DNA from: JABFWF01 sp035539135
Lineage (GTDB): Bacteria > Pseudomonadota > Gammaproteobacteria > Xanthomonadales > Xanthomonadaceae
Assembly (NCBI GenBank): GCA_035539135.1
Contig: DATLJD010000007.1
Location: forward strand, 1-62,479
Direction of reading: 5' to 3'
Length of the DNA: 62,479 nucleotides
Each line of letters opens with the position of its first letter. Position 1 is the stretch's first letter. The notes under the pieces are model-generated. The model saw only the letters and a program-made list of their open reading frames with translations, made no database searches and was not told the origin of the DNA. Below are positions 33,099 to 45,016 of the stretch, piece after piece. The position numbers and the translations under genes were made by a program.

Positions 33099-35969
33099 TC
33101 AGAACCAGCGCCGGTCTTCGCCCGGGCCCTCGATGTTGCCGACGCAGCGGCCGCAGATCAGCGGGTGCTCGGGATGGCTGCCGACGTCGGCGCGGTGGTG
33201 CCAGCAGCGCACGCACTTGGGCTTGGCGGTGGGGGTGGCGAGCACGGCGATGTCCTTGGCCGCGTCGTCGGCGACCAGGCGCACGTCGCCGCTGATCAGC
33301 AGGAAGCGCAGCTCGTCCACCATCGGCGCCAGCCAGTTCTGGTCGGCCACGCCGCAGCGCAGCGCGATCTCCGCCTCCAGCGCGGCGCCGATCCCGCCGC
33401 TGGCGCGCATCGGCTCCAGCGCCTTGGCGACCTGGTCGCGCAGGGCGAGCAGGCGCTCGAAGTCCTCGGCGTCGAGCGCCGCGTCCTCGCCCAGCGGCGC
33501 GAGGCCGTCGTACCAGGTCGCGAACAGCACGTTGGCCGGCCGTTCTCCCTCCGGCGTGGCCTTCGGCAGGTAACCCCACATCTCGTCGGCGGTGAAGCTC
33601 AGGATCGGCGCGATCCAGCGCACGAAGGCCTCGGCGATGCGGTACATCGCCGACTGCGCGGAACGGCGCCCGCGCGAATCCTCCGGCATCGTGTACAGCC
33701 GGTCCTTGGTCACGTCCAGGTACAGCGCGCCGAGGTCCACGCTGCAGAAGTTGCCCAGCGCCTGCACGATCTCGGCGAAGTCGTAGCGCGCGTAGGCCGC
33801 CGCGATCTTCTCCTGCAGCTCCCACGCGCGGTGCACGATCCAGCGGTCGAGCGCGACCATGTCGTCGAGCGGGCGCAGGTCGCGCACCGGGTCGAAGCCG
33901 TGCAGGTTGCCGAGCAGGAAGCGCGCGGTGTTGCGGATGCGCCGGTACATGTCGCCGCTGCGCTTGAGGATCTCGTCGGACACCGACATCTCGTTGCGGT
34001 AGTCGGTGGCGGCGATCCACAGCCGCAGCACGTCGGCGCCCATCGCGTCCACGACCTTCTGTGGCGCTATCACGTTCCCGAGCGACTTGGACATCTTGCG
34101 GCCCTGCGCGTCTACGGTGAAGCCGTGGGTCAACACCTGCGCGAACGGCGCGACGCCATCCATCGCCACGCCGGTCAGCAGCGAGGACTGGAACCAGCCG
34201 CGATGCTGGTCGGAGCCTTCCAGGTACAGGTCGGCGGGCTTGCGCAGGCCGTCCTGCGGGCGCTGCGCGAGCACGCAGAAGTGGCTGACGCCGGAATCGA
34301 ACCAGACGTCGAGGATGTCGCGCACCTTGTCGTAGCGCGGCGCGTCCGCGCCGAGCAGTTCGGCCGCGTCGAGCGCGTACCAGGCGTCCACGCCGTCGCG
34401 CTCGACGCGCTCGGCGACCCGGCGCATCAGCGCCGGCGAATCCGGATGCGGCTCGCCGCTCTCGCGGTCGACGAACAGCGCGATCGGCACGCCCCAGGTG
34501 CGCTGGCGCGAGATGGTCCAGTCCGGCCTGCCCTCGACCATGCCGGCGATGCGCGCCTCGCCCCAGTCCGGCACCCAGCCGACCTTGCCGATCGCGGCCA
34601 GCGCGTCGCGGCGCAGGCCGGCCTGCTCCATCGAGATGAACCACTGCGGGGTGGCGCGGAACGCGACCGGCGTCTTGTGCCGCCAGCAGTGCGGGTAGCT
34701 GTGCTCGAGCATGGCGAAGGCGAGCAGCGCGCCGTTGCCGCGCAGCACCTCGACGATCGCCTCGTTCGCCTTCCAGATGTGCAGGCCGGCGAGCGCGATG
34801 CCGTCCGCCGGCGGGGTGGACGGCAGGTAGACGCCGCGGCCGTCGACCGGATTGAGCTCGGCCGCGGCGTACTGCTCGACCAGGCCGTAGCGCTGGCCGA
34901 CCACGAAGTCCTCCTGGCCGTGCCCGGGCGCGGTGTGCACGGCGCCGGTGCCGTCCTCGGCCGAGACGTGCTCGCCGGGCAGCAGCGGGATCTCGCGCTC
35001 GTAGAACGGATGCTGCAGCTTGATGCCTTCCAGCTCCGCGCCCTTCGCGCGGCCATGCACGAGCACGTCGCCGACGCCGTAGCGCTGCAGCGCCTGCGCC
35101 GCCAGCGCCTCGGCCAGCACCAGCCACTGACGCTTGCCGTCGCGCGCCGGGCCCTCCACCAGCACGTAGTCGAGTTCGGGGCCGACCGCCACCGCCAGGC
35201 TGGCGGGCAGGGTCCACGGCGTGGTGGTCCAGATCGGCACCGCGACCGCGATGCCCTCCACCGCGGGCACGCCGAACGCGGCCGCCAGCTTCGCCGGATC
35301 CTTCGCCCGGTAGGCGACGTCCACCGCCGGCGAGCGCTTGTCGTGGTATTCGATCTCGGCTTCCGCCAGCGCCGAGCCGCAGTCGAAGCACCAGTGCACC
35401 GGCTTCACGCCGCGGCTGAGGTGGCCGCGCTCGATGATCGCGGCGAGCGCGCGCAGCATGTCCGCCTCGTAGCGGAAGTCCATCGTGCGGTAGGGGTGCT
35501 CCCAGTCGCCGATCACGCCCAGGCGCTTGAAGTCGCGGCGCTGGCCGTCGATCTGCTCGGCGGCGTACGCCCGGCACTGCGCGCGGAACGCGGCGGCGTC
35601 CAGTTTGTCGCCGACCTTGCCGTGCTTCTTCTCCACCGCCAGCTCGATCGGCAGGCCGTGGCAGTCCCAGCCCGGCACGTAGGGCGCGTCGAAGCCGGCC
35701 AGCAGCTTCGACTTCACGATGACGTCCTTGAGCACCTTGTTGACCGCGTGGCCGATGTGGATCGCGCCGTTCGCGTACGGCGGGCCGTCGTGCAGGACGA
35801 AGCCCGGCCGGCCGCGCACCGCCTCGCGGATGCGCGCGTACAGGCCGTCGGCCTCCCACCGCGCGAGCGTCTGCGGCTCGCGCTTCGGAAGGTCGCCGCG
35901 CATCGGGAAGTCGGTGGCCGGCAGGTGGATCGTGGCCTTGTAGCGGTTGGGGTCGTTGGCGTCGGTCAC
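33099..35969 (-). CDS. ileS: Isoleucyl-tRNA synthetase
   Basis: A 956-residue class I synthetase. HIGH-type motif PYANGAIHIGHA near residue 60, the editing (CP1) domain in the middle, KMSKS in RKMSKSLGNV near 610, an anticodon-binding domain, and a C-terminal zinc finger (CVRCWHHR ... CGRC) typical of bacterial type-1 IleRS. The start is GTG at 35969 (VTDANDPNRYKATIHLP), required because the family sequence KATLNLP...FPMRGDL begins just after it and no suitable ATG exists. It starts 2 bp beyond the ribF stop, so coupled translation is likely. Confidence 0.96.
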   Translation of the reverse strand: MTDANDPNRYKATIHLPATDFPMRGDLPKREPQTLARWEADGLYARIREAVRGRPGFVLHDGPPYANGAIHIGHAVNKVLKDVIVKSKLLAGFDAPYVPGWDCHGLPIELAVEKKHGKVGDKLDAAAFRAQCRAYAAEQIDGQRRDFKRLGVIGDWEHPYRTMDFRYEADMLRALAAIIERGHLSRGVKPVHWCFDCGSALAEAEIEYHDKRSPAVDVAYRAKDPAKLAAAFGVPAVEGIAVAVPIWTTTPWTLPASLAVAVGPELDYVLVEGPARDGKRQWLVLAEALAAQALQRYGVGDVLVHGRAKGAELEGIKLQHPFYEREIPLLPGEHVSAEDGTGAVHTAPGHGQEDFVVGQRYGLVEQYAAAELNPVDGRGVYLPSTPPADGIALAGLHIWKANEAIVEVLRGNGALLAFAMLEHSYPHCWRHKTPVAFRATPQWFISMEQAGLRRDALAAIGKVGWVPDWGEARIAGMVEGRPDWTISRQRTWGVPIALFVDRESGEPHPDSPALMRRVAERVERDGVDAWYALDAAELLGADAPRYDKVRDILDVWFDSGVSHFCVLAQRPQDGLRKPADLYLEGSDQHRGWFQSSLLTGVAMDGVAPFAQVLTHGFTVDAQGRKMSKSLGNVIAPQKVVDAMGADVLRLWIAATDYRNEMSVSDEILKRSGDMYRRIRNTARFLLGNLHGFDPVRDLRPLDDMVALDRWIVHRAWELQEKIAAAYARYDFAEIVQALGNFCSVDLGALYLDVTKDRLYTMPEDSRGRRSAQSAMYRIAEAFVRWIAPILSFTADEMWGYLPKATPEGERPANVLFATWYDGLAPLGEDAALDAEDFERLLALRDQVAKALEPMRASGGIGAALEAEIALRCGVADQNWLAPMVDELRFLLISGDVRLVADDAAKDIAVLATPTAKPKCVRCWHHRADVGSHPEHPLICGRCVGNIEGPGEDRRWF

Positions 35970-35971
35970 GC

Positions 35972-36958
35972 TCAGGCTCGTCGTTTCAATGCATCGGTGG
36001 ACAGGGTCGCCGCGGGCGCGGCGTGCGGCGCGGCCGCGAGCAGCGCGCGCGCCTGGGCGGCGTCGCGCTCCATCTGCGCGACCAGCGCCGGCAGGCCGTC
36101 GAACTTCTCCTCGTCGCGCAGCCTGGCGACGAATTCGACGGCGATCCGGCGACCGTACAGGTCGCCCGCGAAATCGAACAGGTGCGCCTCCAGCAGCAAC
36201 TCGCCGCCGCCCACCGTCGGCCGGGTGCCGAAGCTGGCGACGCCCGGCAACGGCGCGTCGCCGACGCCGTGCACGCGCACCGCGAAGATGCCCGACAACG
36301 GCGGCCGGTGGCGGCCGAAGCGCAGGTTGGAGGTCGGGAAGCCGAGCGTGCGCCCCAGCCGGTTGCCGCGCACGACCCGCCCGCCGATCGCGTAGGGCCG
36401 GCCGAGCAGGCGCGCGGCGGCGGCGAAGTCGCCGGCGTGCAGCGCGGCGCGCACGCGGGTGCTGGACACGCGTTCGCCGTCGAGCAGCACCGGCGCGATC
36501 TCGCCCGCGGTGAAGCCCAGTTCCGCGCCGAGCGCCTGCAGCGTGCCGAGGTCGCCGCCGCGGCCGTGGCCGAAGCGGAACTCCGGCCCGACCCAGACCT
36601 CGCGCGCGCGCAAACGGCCGACCAGCACCTCGCGCACGAATTGTTCCGCGCTCATCCGGGTGAATCGCGCGTCGAAGCGCAGCAGCCCGACCAGGTCGGC
36701 GCCCAGCGCGCGCAGGCCCGCGATCCGCGCGCGCGGCCGCATCAGCCGCGCCGGCGCGCCGCCGCGGGCGAAGAACTCGCGCGGCAGCGGCTCGAAGCTC
36801 AGCGCCACCGCCGGCACATCCAGCGCGTGCGCCCGCGCGACCGCCTGCCGCACCAGCGCGCGATGGCCGAGGTGCAGGCCGTCGAACGCGCCGATGCAGA
36901 CCACGCTGCCTTGCGGGCACAAAAGCCCGCCCTGGACGTCACGGAACAGCCTGCTCAT
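35972..36958 (-). CDS. ribF: Bifunctional riboflavin kinase / FAD synthetase
   Basis: A 328-residue protein with an N-terminal FAD synthetase nucleotidyltransferase (GAFDGLHLGHRAL near residue 25 and SSTRVRAAL near 165) and a C-terminal riboflavin kinase domain (GRVVRGNRLGRTLGFPTSNL, residues about 193-212, and the catalytic-type VEFVARLRDEEKFDGLPAL). It makes FMN and FAD from riboflavin. It is directly upstream of ileS, the usual arrangement in proteobacteria. Confidence 0.96.
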   Translation of the reverse strand: MSRLFRDVQGGLLCPQGSVVCIGAFDGLHLGHRALVRQAVARAHALDVPAVALSFEPLPREFFARGGAPARLMRPRARIAGLRALGADLVGLLRFDARFTRMSAEQFVREVLVGRLRAREVWVGPEFRFGHGRGGDLGTLQALGAELGFTAGEIAPVLLDGERVSSTRVRAALHAGDFAAAARLLGRPYAIGGRVVRGNRLGRTLGFPTSNLRFGRHRPPLSGIFAVRVHGVGDAPLPGVASFGTRPTVGGGELLLEAHLFDFAGDLYGRRIAVEFVARLRDEEKFDGLPALVAQMERDAAQARALLAAAPHAAPAATLSTDALKRRA

Positions 36959-37073
36959 GCCGGAACTGGTGTGGTGCGGACCGGCGGCGACGGCCGGGCC
37001 GGGCCCTGCGCGGGCCGCGGGAAAGACAAGGCCTTGCAGTATAGCCGTCGCGCCGAGGCCGCCGGGCGCGCCC

Positions 37074-38666
37074 TCAATGCCCGCGCAGCTCGCGCAGGCG
37101 CCAGCCCATCGCCACCAGCGCCGCGCCGTAGGCCGCGGCGCCGGCGGCCACCAGCCCCAGCAGCCACGCGATCCGCGTCCCCTTGGACGCCACGGTGAAG
37201 TCCGGCGCCCAGTGCAGCCCCGCGAGCACCGCCGCGCACAGGGCCGCGCAGGCGAGCACCAGCCGCAGCGCGAACCGGCGCCAGCCGGGTTCCGGCCGGT
37301 AGACGCCGTCGCGGCGCAGCCAGCGCCACAGCAGCGCCAGGTTCACGTAGCTCGCCAGCGCGCTGGCGATGCCCAGCGCCAGGTGCAGGCCCGGGGTCGC
37401 CGCCATCGCCGCCAGCACGCCCCGTGCCCGCGCCGCCTCCGGCACCATCGCCAGGTACAGCACCGCCAGCAGCGCGAAGTTCAGCACCATGTTGGCGACC
37501 AGCGCGGTCACCCCGGCGCGCACCGGCGTGCGCGTGTCCTGGCGCGAATAGAACGCCGGCAGCAGCACCTTCACCAGCGCGAACGCGGGCAAGCCGAAGC
37601 TCAGGCCCAGCACCGACAGCGCCGCCATGCGCGTGTCGAACGGGGTGAACCGGCCGTACTGGAACAGCGTCGCCACCAGCGGCTGCGCCAGCAGCATCAG
37701 CCCGAACATCGCCGGCACTGCGATCGTCAGCGTGTTGCGCAGGCCCCAGTCGAGCGCGATGGAAAAGCCCGCGCTGTCGGAATTGACGTGGTGCCGCGAC
37801 AGCGCCGGCAGGATCACCGTGCCCAGGGCGATCGCGAACAGGCCCATCGGCAGCTCGAGGAAGCGGTCGGCCTGCGACAACCAGGTCTGCGAACCAACGA
37901 ACAGGAACGAGGCCAGCACCGTGTCCAGCAGCAGGTTGATCTGCGCCACCGAGGAGCCGAACAGCGTCGGCACCATCAGCTTCATCACCTTGCGCACGTC
38001 CGGATGGCGCCAGCCCCAGGCCGGCAGCGCCAGCAGGTCGAGCCCGCGCAGCGCCGGCAGCTGCACCAGCAGCTGCAGCACGCCCGCCACCAGCACCGCC
38101 CAGCCCAGCGCCAGGATCGGCACCTGCAGCCGCGGCGCCAGCCACAGCGCGCCGGCGATCATGCACAGGTTGAGGATCACCGGCGTCAGCGCCGGCAACC
38201 CGAAGCGGCCGAAGCTGTTCAGCGCGCCGCCGGCCAGCGCGGTGAGCGAAACGAACAGCAGGAACGGAAAGGTCAGCCGCAGCAGGCTGACCACCATATC
38301 GAAGCGCCCAGGCTCGTCGAGCACGCCGGGGTTGAAGACCATCGCGACCTGCGGGGTGAAGATCAGCCCCAGCGCGGTGACCACCAGCAGCACGCCGCCC
38401 AGGGTGCCCGAGACCCGCGACACCAGCGCCTTGAGGTCGGCGTGCGGGCGGGTCTCCTTGATCTCGGTGAACACCGGGACGAAGGCGGTCGAGAACGAGC
38501 CCTCGGCGAACAGCCGGCGCATGAAGTTCGGGATCCGGAACGCCACCCAGAAGGCGTCCGTCGCGGCGTTGGCGCCGAAGGAATAGAAGATCGACCAGTC
38601 CCGCACCAGCCCCAGGACCCGGGAGACGAGGGTCATGCTGCTGAACGACAGCAGCCCCCGCAGCAT
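37074..38666 (-). CDS. murJ: Lipid II flippase MurJ
   Basis: A 530-residue MOP-superfamily flippase with about fourteen transmembrane helices. Family motifs include LSFSSMTLVSRVLGLVRD at the N-terminus, AFWVAFRIPNFMRRLFAEGSFSTAFVPVF (about 37-65), and the Arg-containing AEGSFS needed for lipid II flipping. AGGGG lies 7 nt before ATG 38666. It moves lipid II to the periplasm for peptidoglycan synthesis. It is divergent from rpsT and upstream of ribF, as in many gammaproteobacteria. Confidence 0.96.
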   Translation of the reverse strand: MLRGLLSFSSMTLVSRVLGLVRDWSIFYSFGANAATDAFWVAFRIPNFMRRLFAEGSFSTAFVPVFTEIKETRPHADLKALVSRVSGTLGGVLLVVTALGLIFTPQVAMVFNPGVLDEPGRFDMVVSLLRLTFPFLLFVSLTALAGGALNSFGRFGLPALTPVILNLCMIAGALWLAPRLQVPILALGWAVLVAGVLQLLVQLPALRGLDLLALPAWGWRHPDVRKVMKLMVPTLFGSSVAQINLLLDTVLASFLFVGSQTWLSQADRFLELPMGLFAIALGTVILPALSRHHVNSDSAGFSIALDWGLRNTLTIAVPAMFGLMLLAQPLVATLFQYGRFTPFDTRMAALSVLGLSFGLPAFALVKVLLPAFYSRQDTRTPVRAGVTALVANMVLNFALLAVLYLAMVPEAARARGVLAAMAATPGLHLALGIASALASYVNLALLWRWLRRDGVYRPEPGWRRFALRLVLACAALCAAVLAGLHWAPDFTVASKGTRIAWLLGLVAAGAAAYGAALVAMGWRLRELRGH

Positions 38667-38738
38667 GCCGTGCCCCTGGCGCCCGCTCACCGGCGCCCCC
38701 CGGACCGGCCGGCGCAGTCCGTGGCCGCCCGAGCCCCG

Positions 38739-38767
38739 TTGACGCAAGTCCATGAATCGCCCATACT
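38739..38767 (+). promoter_or_regulatory. Sigma-70-type promoter of rpsT
   Basis: TTGACG (38739-38744), a 17-bp spacer, and CATACT (38762-38767) form a good -35/-10 pair, predicting a start near 38774 and a leader of about 70 nt before rpsT. It lies in the murJ-rpsT divergent interval. Confidence 0.7.
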
Positions 38768-38845
38768 TTCCTGTCTGCCCGGGCCGAAACCCGTGGCCTC
38801 TGCCGTCAACCGACCCCTCATTACACCCAGTTTCCAGGATTCCCC

Positions 38846-39115
38846 GTGGCCAACATCAAGTCCGCCCAGAAGCGCGCCAAGCAGACCGTCGTGCGCAATG
38901 CCCGCAACGCCGCTCAGCGTTCGATGCTGCGCACCGCCGTCAAGAAGGTGCTCAAGGCGATCGAGGCCAACGACGCCGCCGGCGCCAAGGCCGCCTTCGA
39001 CGTCGCCCAGCCGATCCTCGACCGCTTCAGCGCGCGCGGCCTGATCCACAAGAACAAGGCCGCCCGCCACAAGAGCCGCCTGACCGCGCGCATCAAGGCG
39101 CTGCAGGCCGCCTGA
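38846..39115 (+). CDS. rpsT: 30S ribosomal protein S20
   Basis: An 89-residue basic protein (MANIKSAQKRAKQTVVRN...IKALQAA) of standard S20 length and sequence. The start codon is GTG at 38846 with AGGA 6-7 nt upstream. S20 binds 16S rRNA early in small-subunit assembly. The gene is monocistronic, with its own promoter and a strong bidirectional terminator. Confidence 0.98.
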   Translation: MANIKSAQKRAKQTVVRNARNAAQRSMLRTAVKKVLKAIEANDAAGAKAAFDVAQPILDRFSARGLIHKNKAARHKSRLTARIKALQAA

Positions 39116-39137
39116 GCAGGCGCCCGCGCGCTTCGCG

Positions 39138-39164
39138 AAAAACCCGGCCCAGGCCGGGTTTTTT
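39138..39164. terminator. Bidirectional intrinsic terminator, rpsT / obgE
   Basis: Stem AACCCGGC / GCCGGGTT around loop CCAG, with A-run on the left (39138-39142) and T-run on the right (39159-39164). It can act on both strands and lies between the convergent rpsT and obgE. Confidence 0.93.
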
Positions 39165-39188
39165 GTTGCCCGGCCGGTGGCCACGACC

Positions 39189-40292
39189 TCAGCCTTCATC
39201 CGCCGCCGCGCCGGGGACGGCATCGCCCCGCTCCGCCGCCGCTTCCGCCTCGTCGGCGCGCTGGCGGTCGAGGAAGCCCTGCACCTCCAGCATGATCGGC
39301 CAGGTGCCCTCGCGGCCGATCGCCGAGACCAGGAACCACGGCCCGCTCCAGCCGAGTTCGCGCACCACTTCGGCGGCGCGCTCGCGGGCCTCGTCCTCGA
39401 ACATCAGGTCGGCCTTGTTGAGCACCAGCCAGCGCGGCTTGTCCAGCATCGCCGGGTCGTACTTGCGCAGCTCGTGCTCGATCGCGCGCACCTGCTCGGC
39501 GGGCGAGACGCCCTCGACGCCGCCTGACCCGCTCTCGAACGGCATCGGCGCGATGTCCACCAAGTGTAGCAGCAGCCGGGTGCGCTGCACGTGGCGCAGG
39601 AACAGCGCGCCGAGGCCGGCCCCGTCCGCCGCGCCCTCGATCAGCCCCGGGATGTCGGCGATCACGAAGCTGCGGTGCGGCTCGACGCTGACCACGCCGA
39701 GGTTGGGGTAGAGGGTGGTGAACGGGTAGTCCGCGACCTTCGGCGTCGCCGCCGACACCGCCCGGATGAAGGTGGACTTGCCGGCGTTGGGGAAGCCGAG
39801 CAGGCCGACGTCGGCCAGCAGCTTGAGCTCCAGCCGCAGCAGGCGCTGCTCGCCCTCGCCGCCCGGCGTCGACCGCCGCGGCGCGCGGTTCACTGAACTC
39901 TTGAAATGCATGTTGCCCAGCCCGCCCTGGCCGCCGCGCGCGACCAGCAGGCGCTCGCCGTGGCGGGTCAGGTCGCCGATCATCTCGTCGGTCTCGACGT
40001 TGGTCACCACCGTGCCGACCGGCACCTGGATGACGGTGTCCTCGCCGCCCTTGCCGTACATCTGGCTGCCCATGCCGTTCTGCCCGCGCTGGGCGCGGAA
40101 GTGCTTCTGATGGCGGAAGTCGACCAGGGTGTTGAGGTTCTCGTCGGCCTGCAGCCAGACGCTGCCGCCGTCGCCGCCGTCGCCGCCGTCCGGTCCGCCC
40201 AGCGGGATGAACTTCTCGCGCCGGAAGCTCACGGCGCCGTTGCCGCCGTTGCCGGCGGTGACGGTGATTTCGGCTTCGTCGACGAGTTTCAT
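39189..40292 (-). CDS. obgE: Obg family GTPase ObgE/CgtA
   Basis: A 367-residue GTPase. The N-terminal glycine-rich Obg domain (GNGGNGAVSFRREKF, GGPDGGDGGDGG) is followed by a G domain with G1 GFPNAGKST (about 166-174), G3 DIPGLIEGA, and G4 NKADL. The acidic C-terminal tail is short. It associates with the 50S subunit and links growth rate with nutrient status. It lies downstream of rpmA and rplU, the usual ribosomal neighbourhood, but a terminator hairpin follows rpmA. Confidence 0.97.
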   Translation of the reverse strand: MKLVDEAEITVTAGNGGNGAVSFRREKFIPLGGPDGGDGGDGGSVWLQADENLNTLVDFRHQKHFRAQRGQNGMGSQMYGKGGEDTVIQVPVGTVVTNVETDEMIGDLTRHGERLLVARGGQGGLGNMHFKSSVNRAPRRSTPGGEGEQRLLRLELKLLADVGLLGFPNAGKSTFIRAVSAATPKVADYPFTTLYPNLGVVSVEPHRSFVIADIPGLIEGAADGAGLGALFLRHVQRTRLLLHLVDIAPMPFESGSGGVEGVSPAEQVRAIEHELRKYDPAMLDKPRWLVLNKADLMFEDEARERAAEVVRELGWSGPWFLVSAIGREGTWPIMLEVQGFLDRQRADEAEAAAERGDAVPGAAADEG

Positions 40293-40382
40293 GGAAGTGC
40301 GGACCGGGTGCGGAAGGAGGCGCTGGAAGCGGGACAGTCTAGCGGCAGCGGGGCGCGCCGCCTGGCAAGGCCATCGGAAACG

Positions 40383-40405
40383 AAAAGCCCCGCCGGAGCG
40401 GGGCT
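40383..40405 (-). terminator. Intrinsic terminator after rpmA
   Basis: Stem AGCCCCGC / GCGGGGCT with loop TCCG, followed on the minus strand by TTTTC. It lies 24 bp beyond the rpmA stop and would end or attenuate the rplU-rpmA transcript before obgE. Confidence 0.85.
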
Positions 40406-40428
40406 TGTCGGTGTGCGGTGCGGGTGGC

Positions 40429-40689
40429 TTACGCCGCGCCGACCACGCTCACGGTGCGGCGCTTCTTCGCGCCCTTGACCGCGAATTCGACCACGCCGTC
40501 GACCAGCGCGAACAGGGTGTGGTCGCGGCCGAGGCCGACGCCCGGGCCCGGATGGAACTGGGTGCCGCGCTGGCGCACGATGATGTTGCCGGCTTCGACG
40601 GCCTGGCCGCCGTACAGCTTCACGCCCAGGTACTTCGGGTTGGAATCGCGGCCGTTGCGGGTGCTGCCGCCTGCCTTTTTATGTGCCAT
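40429..40689 (-). CDS. rpmA: 50S ribosomal protein L27
   Basis: An 86-residue protein beginning MAHKKAGGSTRNGRDSNPKY, the conserved L27 N-terminus that reaches the peptidyl transferase centre, and ending KKRRTVSVVGAA. Length is normal. There is no N-terminal cleavable extension of the Bacillota type. It is 23 bp downstream of rplU. Confidence 0.98.
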   Translation of the reverse strand: MAHKKAGGSTRNGRDSNPKYLGVKLYGGQAVEAGNIIVRQRGTQFHPGPGVGLGRDHTLFALVDGVVEFAVKGAKKRRTVSVVGAA

Positions 40690-40712
40690 TGCTCAATCCT
40701 CCAGGCTGACGA

Positions 40713-41021
40713 TCAGGCCTTGATGCCGGTGATCTCGATTTCGGTGTAGTGCTGCCGGTGGCCCATCTGCTTGCGATGGTGCTTGCGGCGGCGGAACTTG
40801 ACGATGCGCACCTTGTCGGCGCGGCCGTGGCCGACGACCTTGGCGGTGACTGTGGCGCCCTTCAGCGCATCGCCGACCTTGATGCCGTCGGCGTCGCCGA
40901 GCATCAGGACGTTGTCGAAGGTGAGCTCGCTGCCGGCGTCGGCTTCGAGCAGCTCGACGCGGAGCTTCTCACCCTGCATCACGCGGTATTGCTTGCCGCC
41001 GGTGACCAGAACTGCATACAT
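40713..41021 (-). CDS. rplU: 50S ribosomal protein L21
   Basis: A 102-residue protein, MYAVLVTGGKQYRVMQGEKL to the C-terminal RRKHHRKQMGHRQHYTEI signature of L21. AGAGGAA lies upstream of the ATG. It is the first gene of rplU-rpmA, with a recognisable promoter 65-95 bp upstream. Confidence 0.98.
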   Translation of the reverse strand: MYAVLVTGGKQYRVMQGEKLRVELLEADAGSELTFDNVLMLGDADGIKVGDALKGATVTAKVVGHGRADKVRIVKFRRRKHHRKQMGHRQHYTEIEITGIKA

Positions 41022-41085
41022 GACCAGGCATTCCTCTGTAGTTATTGTGGTCGCTTGCCCGCCATCGAGGGCGGACAGAAGCGGA

Positions 41086-41115
41086 ATTGTAAGGGTTTCA
41101 GCGAGTTAGGGTCAA
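41086..41115 (-). promoter_or_regulatory. Sigma-70-type promoter of rplU-rpmA
   Basis: On the minus strand TTGACC (41115-41110), an 18-bp spacer, and TACAAT (41091-41086) give a near-consensus promoter with a leader of about 55-60 nt before rplU. Confidence 0.8.
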
Positions 41116-41178
41116 CCACCGGGTGGCTGGGCCGCCGCCCTGCCCGCCCAGGGCCTGCCGGGACCCAAGGATCCCGCG

Positions 41179-41276
41179 AGCGCGGCGGACGGGAGAGGCA
41201 GGCAGGACACGCCGTGAATCCGCTCCATGGCGGCTCGGATCCCATCCAAGGCGCATACGGCCTCCTGCCCCCGGCA
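41179..41276 (-). repeat. Dispersed palindromic element, copy 6a (degraded)
   Basis: Begins with GCGCGGCGGACGGGAGAGGCAGGCAGGAC and the conserved ACGCCGTGAATCC spacer, but the internal hairpin is broken (GGATCCCATCCAAGGCGCAT) and the right arm is partial (GGCCTCCTGCCCCCGG). It is directly followed by an intact copy in the same orientation, so this is a tandem pair. Confidence 0.7.
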
Positions 41277-41387
41277 GCGCGCCGGGCGGGAGAGGCGGAC
41301 AGGACACGCCGTGAACCCGTCCATGGGGGCTCGGATGCGCCATCCATGGCGCATACGGTCCTGCCCGCCTCTCCCACCCGCCGCGCC
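41277..41387 (-). repeat. Dispersed palindromic element, copy 6b
   Basis: An intact inverted-orientation copy: left arm GCGCGCCGGGCGGGAGAGG, internal ATGCGCCAT-CC-ATGGCGCAT (41335-41354), and right arm to about 41387. It lies in the 576-bp gap between rplU and uvrA, which otherwise holds the rplU promoter and a heptamer array but no gene. Confidence 0.85.
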
Positions 41388-41403
41388 CCACCACTCTCGC
41401 GAT

Positions 41404-41441
41404 CGCTTCCCGTCTCCCGTCTCCCATCTCCCGTCCCCCAT
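41404..41441. repeat. Short heptanucleotide array (CCCGTCT type)
   Basis: Consecutive CCCGTCT / CCCATCT / CCCGTCC units, the complement of the GGGAGAC units at 18818-18845. It follows the palindromic element 6b by about 16 bp, repeating the element-plus-array arrangement seen at 1-217 and 18818-19024. Confidence 0.65.
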
Positions 41442-41597
41442 CCCGCTGAACGCCCACCGTCGCGGCCGATGCGACCGGCCGCCTGAATGCTGGTCCCGCG
41501 GCGATTTGCCCCCAAATCGGTGGCTCGCTACGCTCAACTGTTCGGCTCCGGAACCCCGGCGGCCGCCCTCTCCCGTTTCCGAGGCCCGACCCCACCG

Positions 41598-44557
<2,960 letters not shown>

Positions 44558-44561
<4 letters not shown>

Positions 44562-44974
44562 GCGACGCCACGCCCGCCCTGTTCCGCATGCCGGTCGACC
44601 TGCGCTGGCGCGACCTCGACGCCTTCAACCACGTCAACAACTCCAACTTCCTCACCTACCTCGAGGAAGCGCGGATCCGCTGGTTCGCCAGCTGGAAAGG
44701 CGAATGGGTGACCGACGCCACCGCGCCGCTGCTGGCCGCGGTGCAGCTCAACTACCGGCAGCCGATTCCCTATCCGGCCGACGTCGCGGTGGAGCTGTTC
44801 GCCGAACGCGTCGGCTCCAGCAGCGTCACCGTCGGCCACCGCATCGTGTCGGGCGACGGCGCGACGCTGTACGCCGACGGCCACGTCGTGATGGTCTGGA
44901 TCGACCGCGCCAGCGGCCGGCCGGTGCCGCTGCCGGATGTCGTGCGCGCCGCGTGCGATCCCGCCGCGCCTTAG
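44558..44974 (+). CDS. Acyl-CoA thioesterase, 4-hydroxybenzoyl-CoA thioesterase family
   Basis: A 138-residue single hotdog domain. LRWRDLDAFNHVNNSNFLTYLEEAR (about 15-39) is the hallmark YbgC/4HBT motif, with the catalytic Asp in RDLDAFNHVNN. The remaining strands (VAVELFAERVGSSSVTVGHRI) complete the fold. It hydrolyses acyl-CoA; the substrate is undetermined. The start overlaps the uvrA stop as ATGA, so it is translated from the uvrA mRNA. The TAG stop abuts a GTAG-type REP. Confidence 0.9.
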
Positions 44975-44995
44975 GCGGAGCAAGCTCCGCTCTAC
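44972..44995 (-). repeat. Single GTAG-type REP at the thioesterase stop
   Basis: GGCGGAGC-AA-GCTCCGCTCTAC, an inverted-orientation REP whose CTAC end is GTAG on the minus strand. It begins right at the stop codon of the thioesterase gene and lies between convergent genes. Confidence 0.75.
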
Positions 44996-45016
44996 GGGGA
45001 GAACAACGGACGTTGG

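Noticed and set aside
32994..36395. Very long plus-strand open frame opposite ileS and ribF (over 1100 codons)
   Set aside because: It is the antisense of two unmistakable genes. In GC-rich DNA the complementary frames are stop-poor, and the translated sequence is His/Arg/Val-rich low-complexity without family features.
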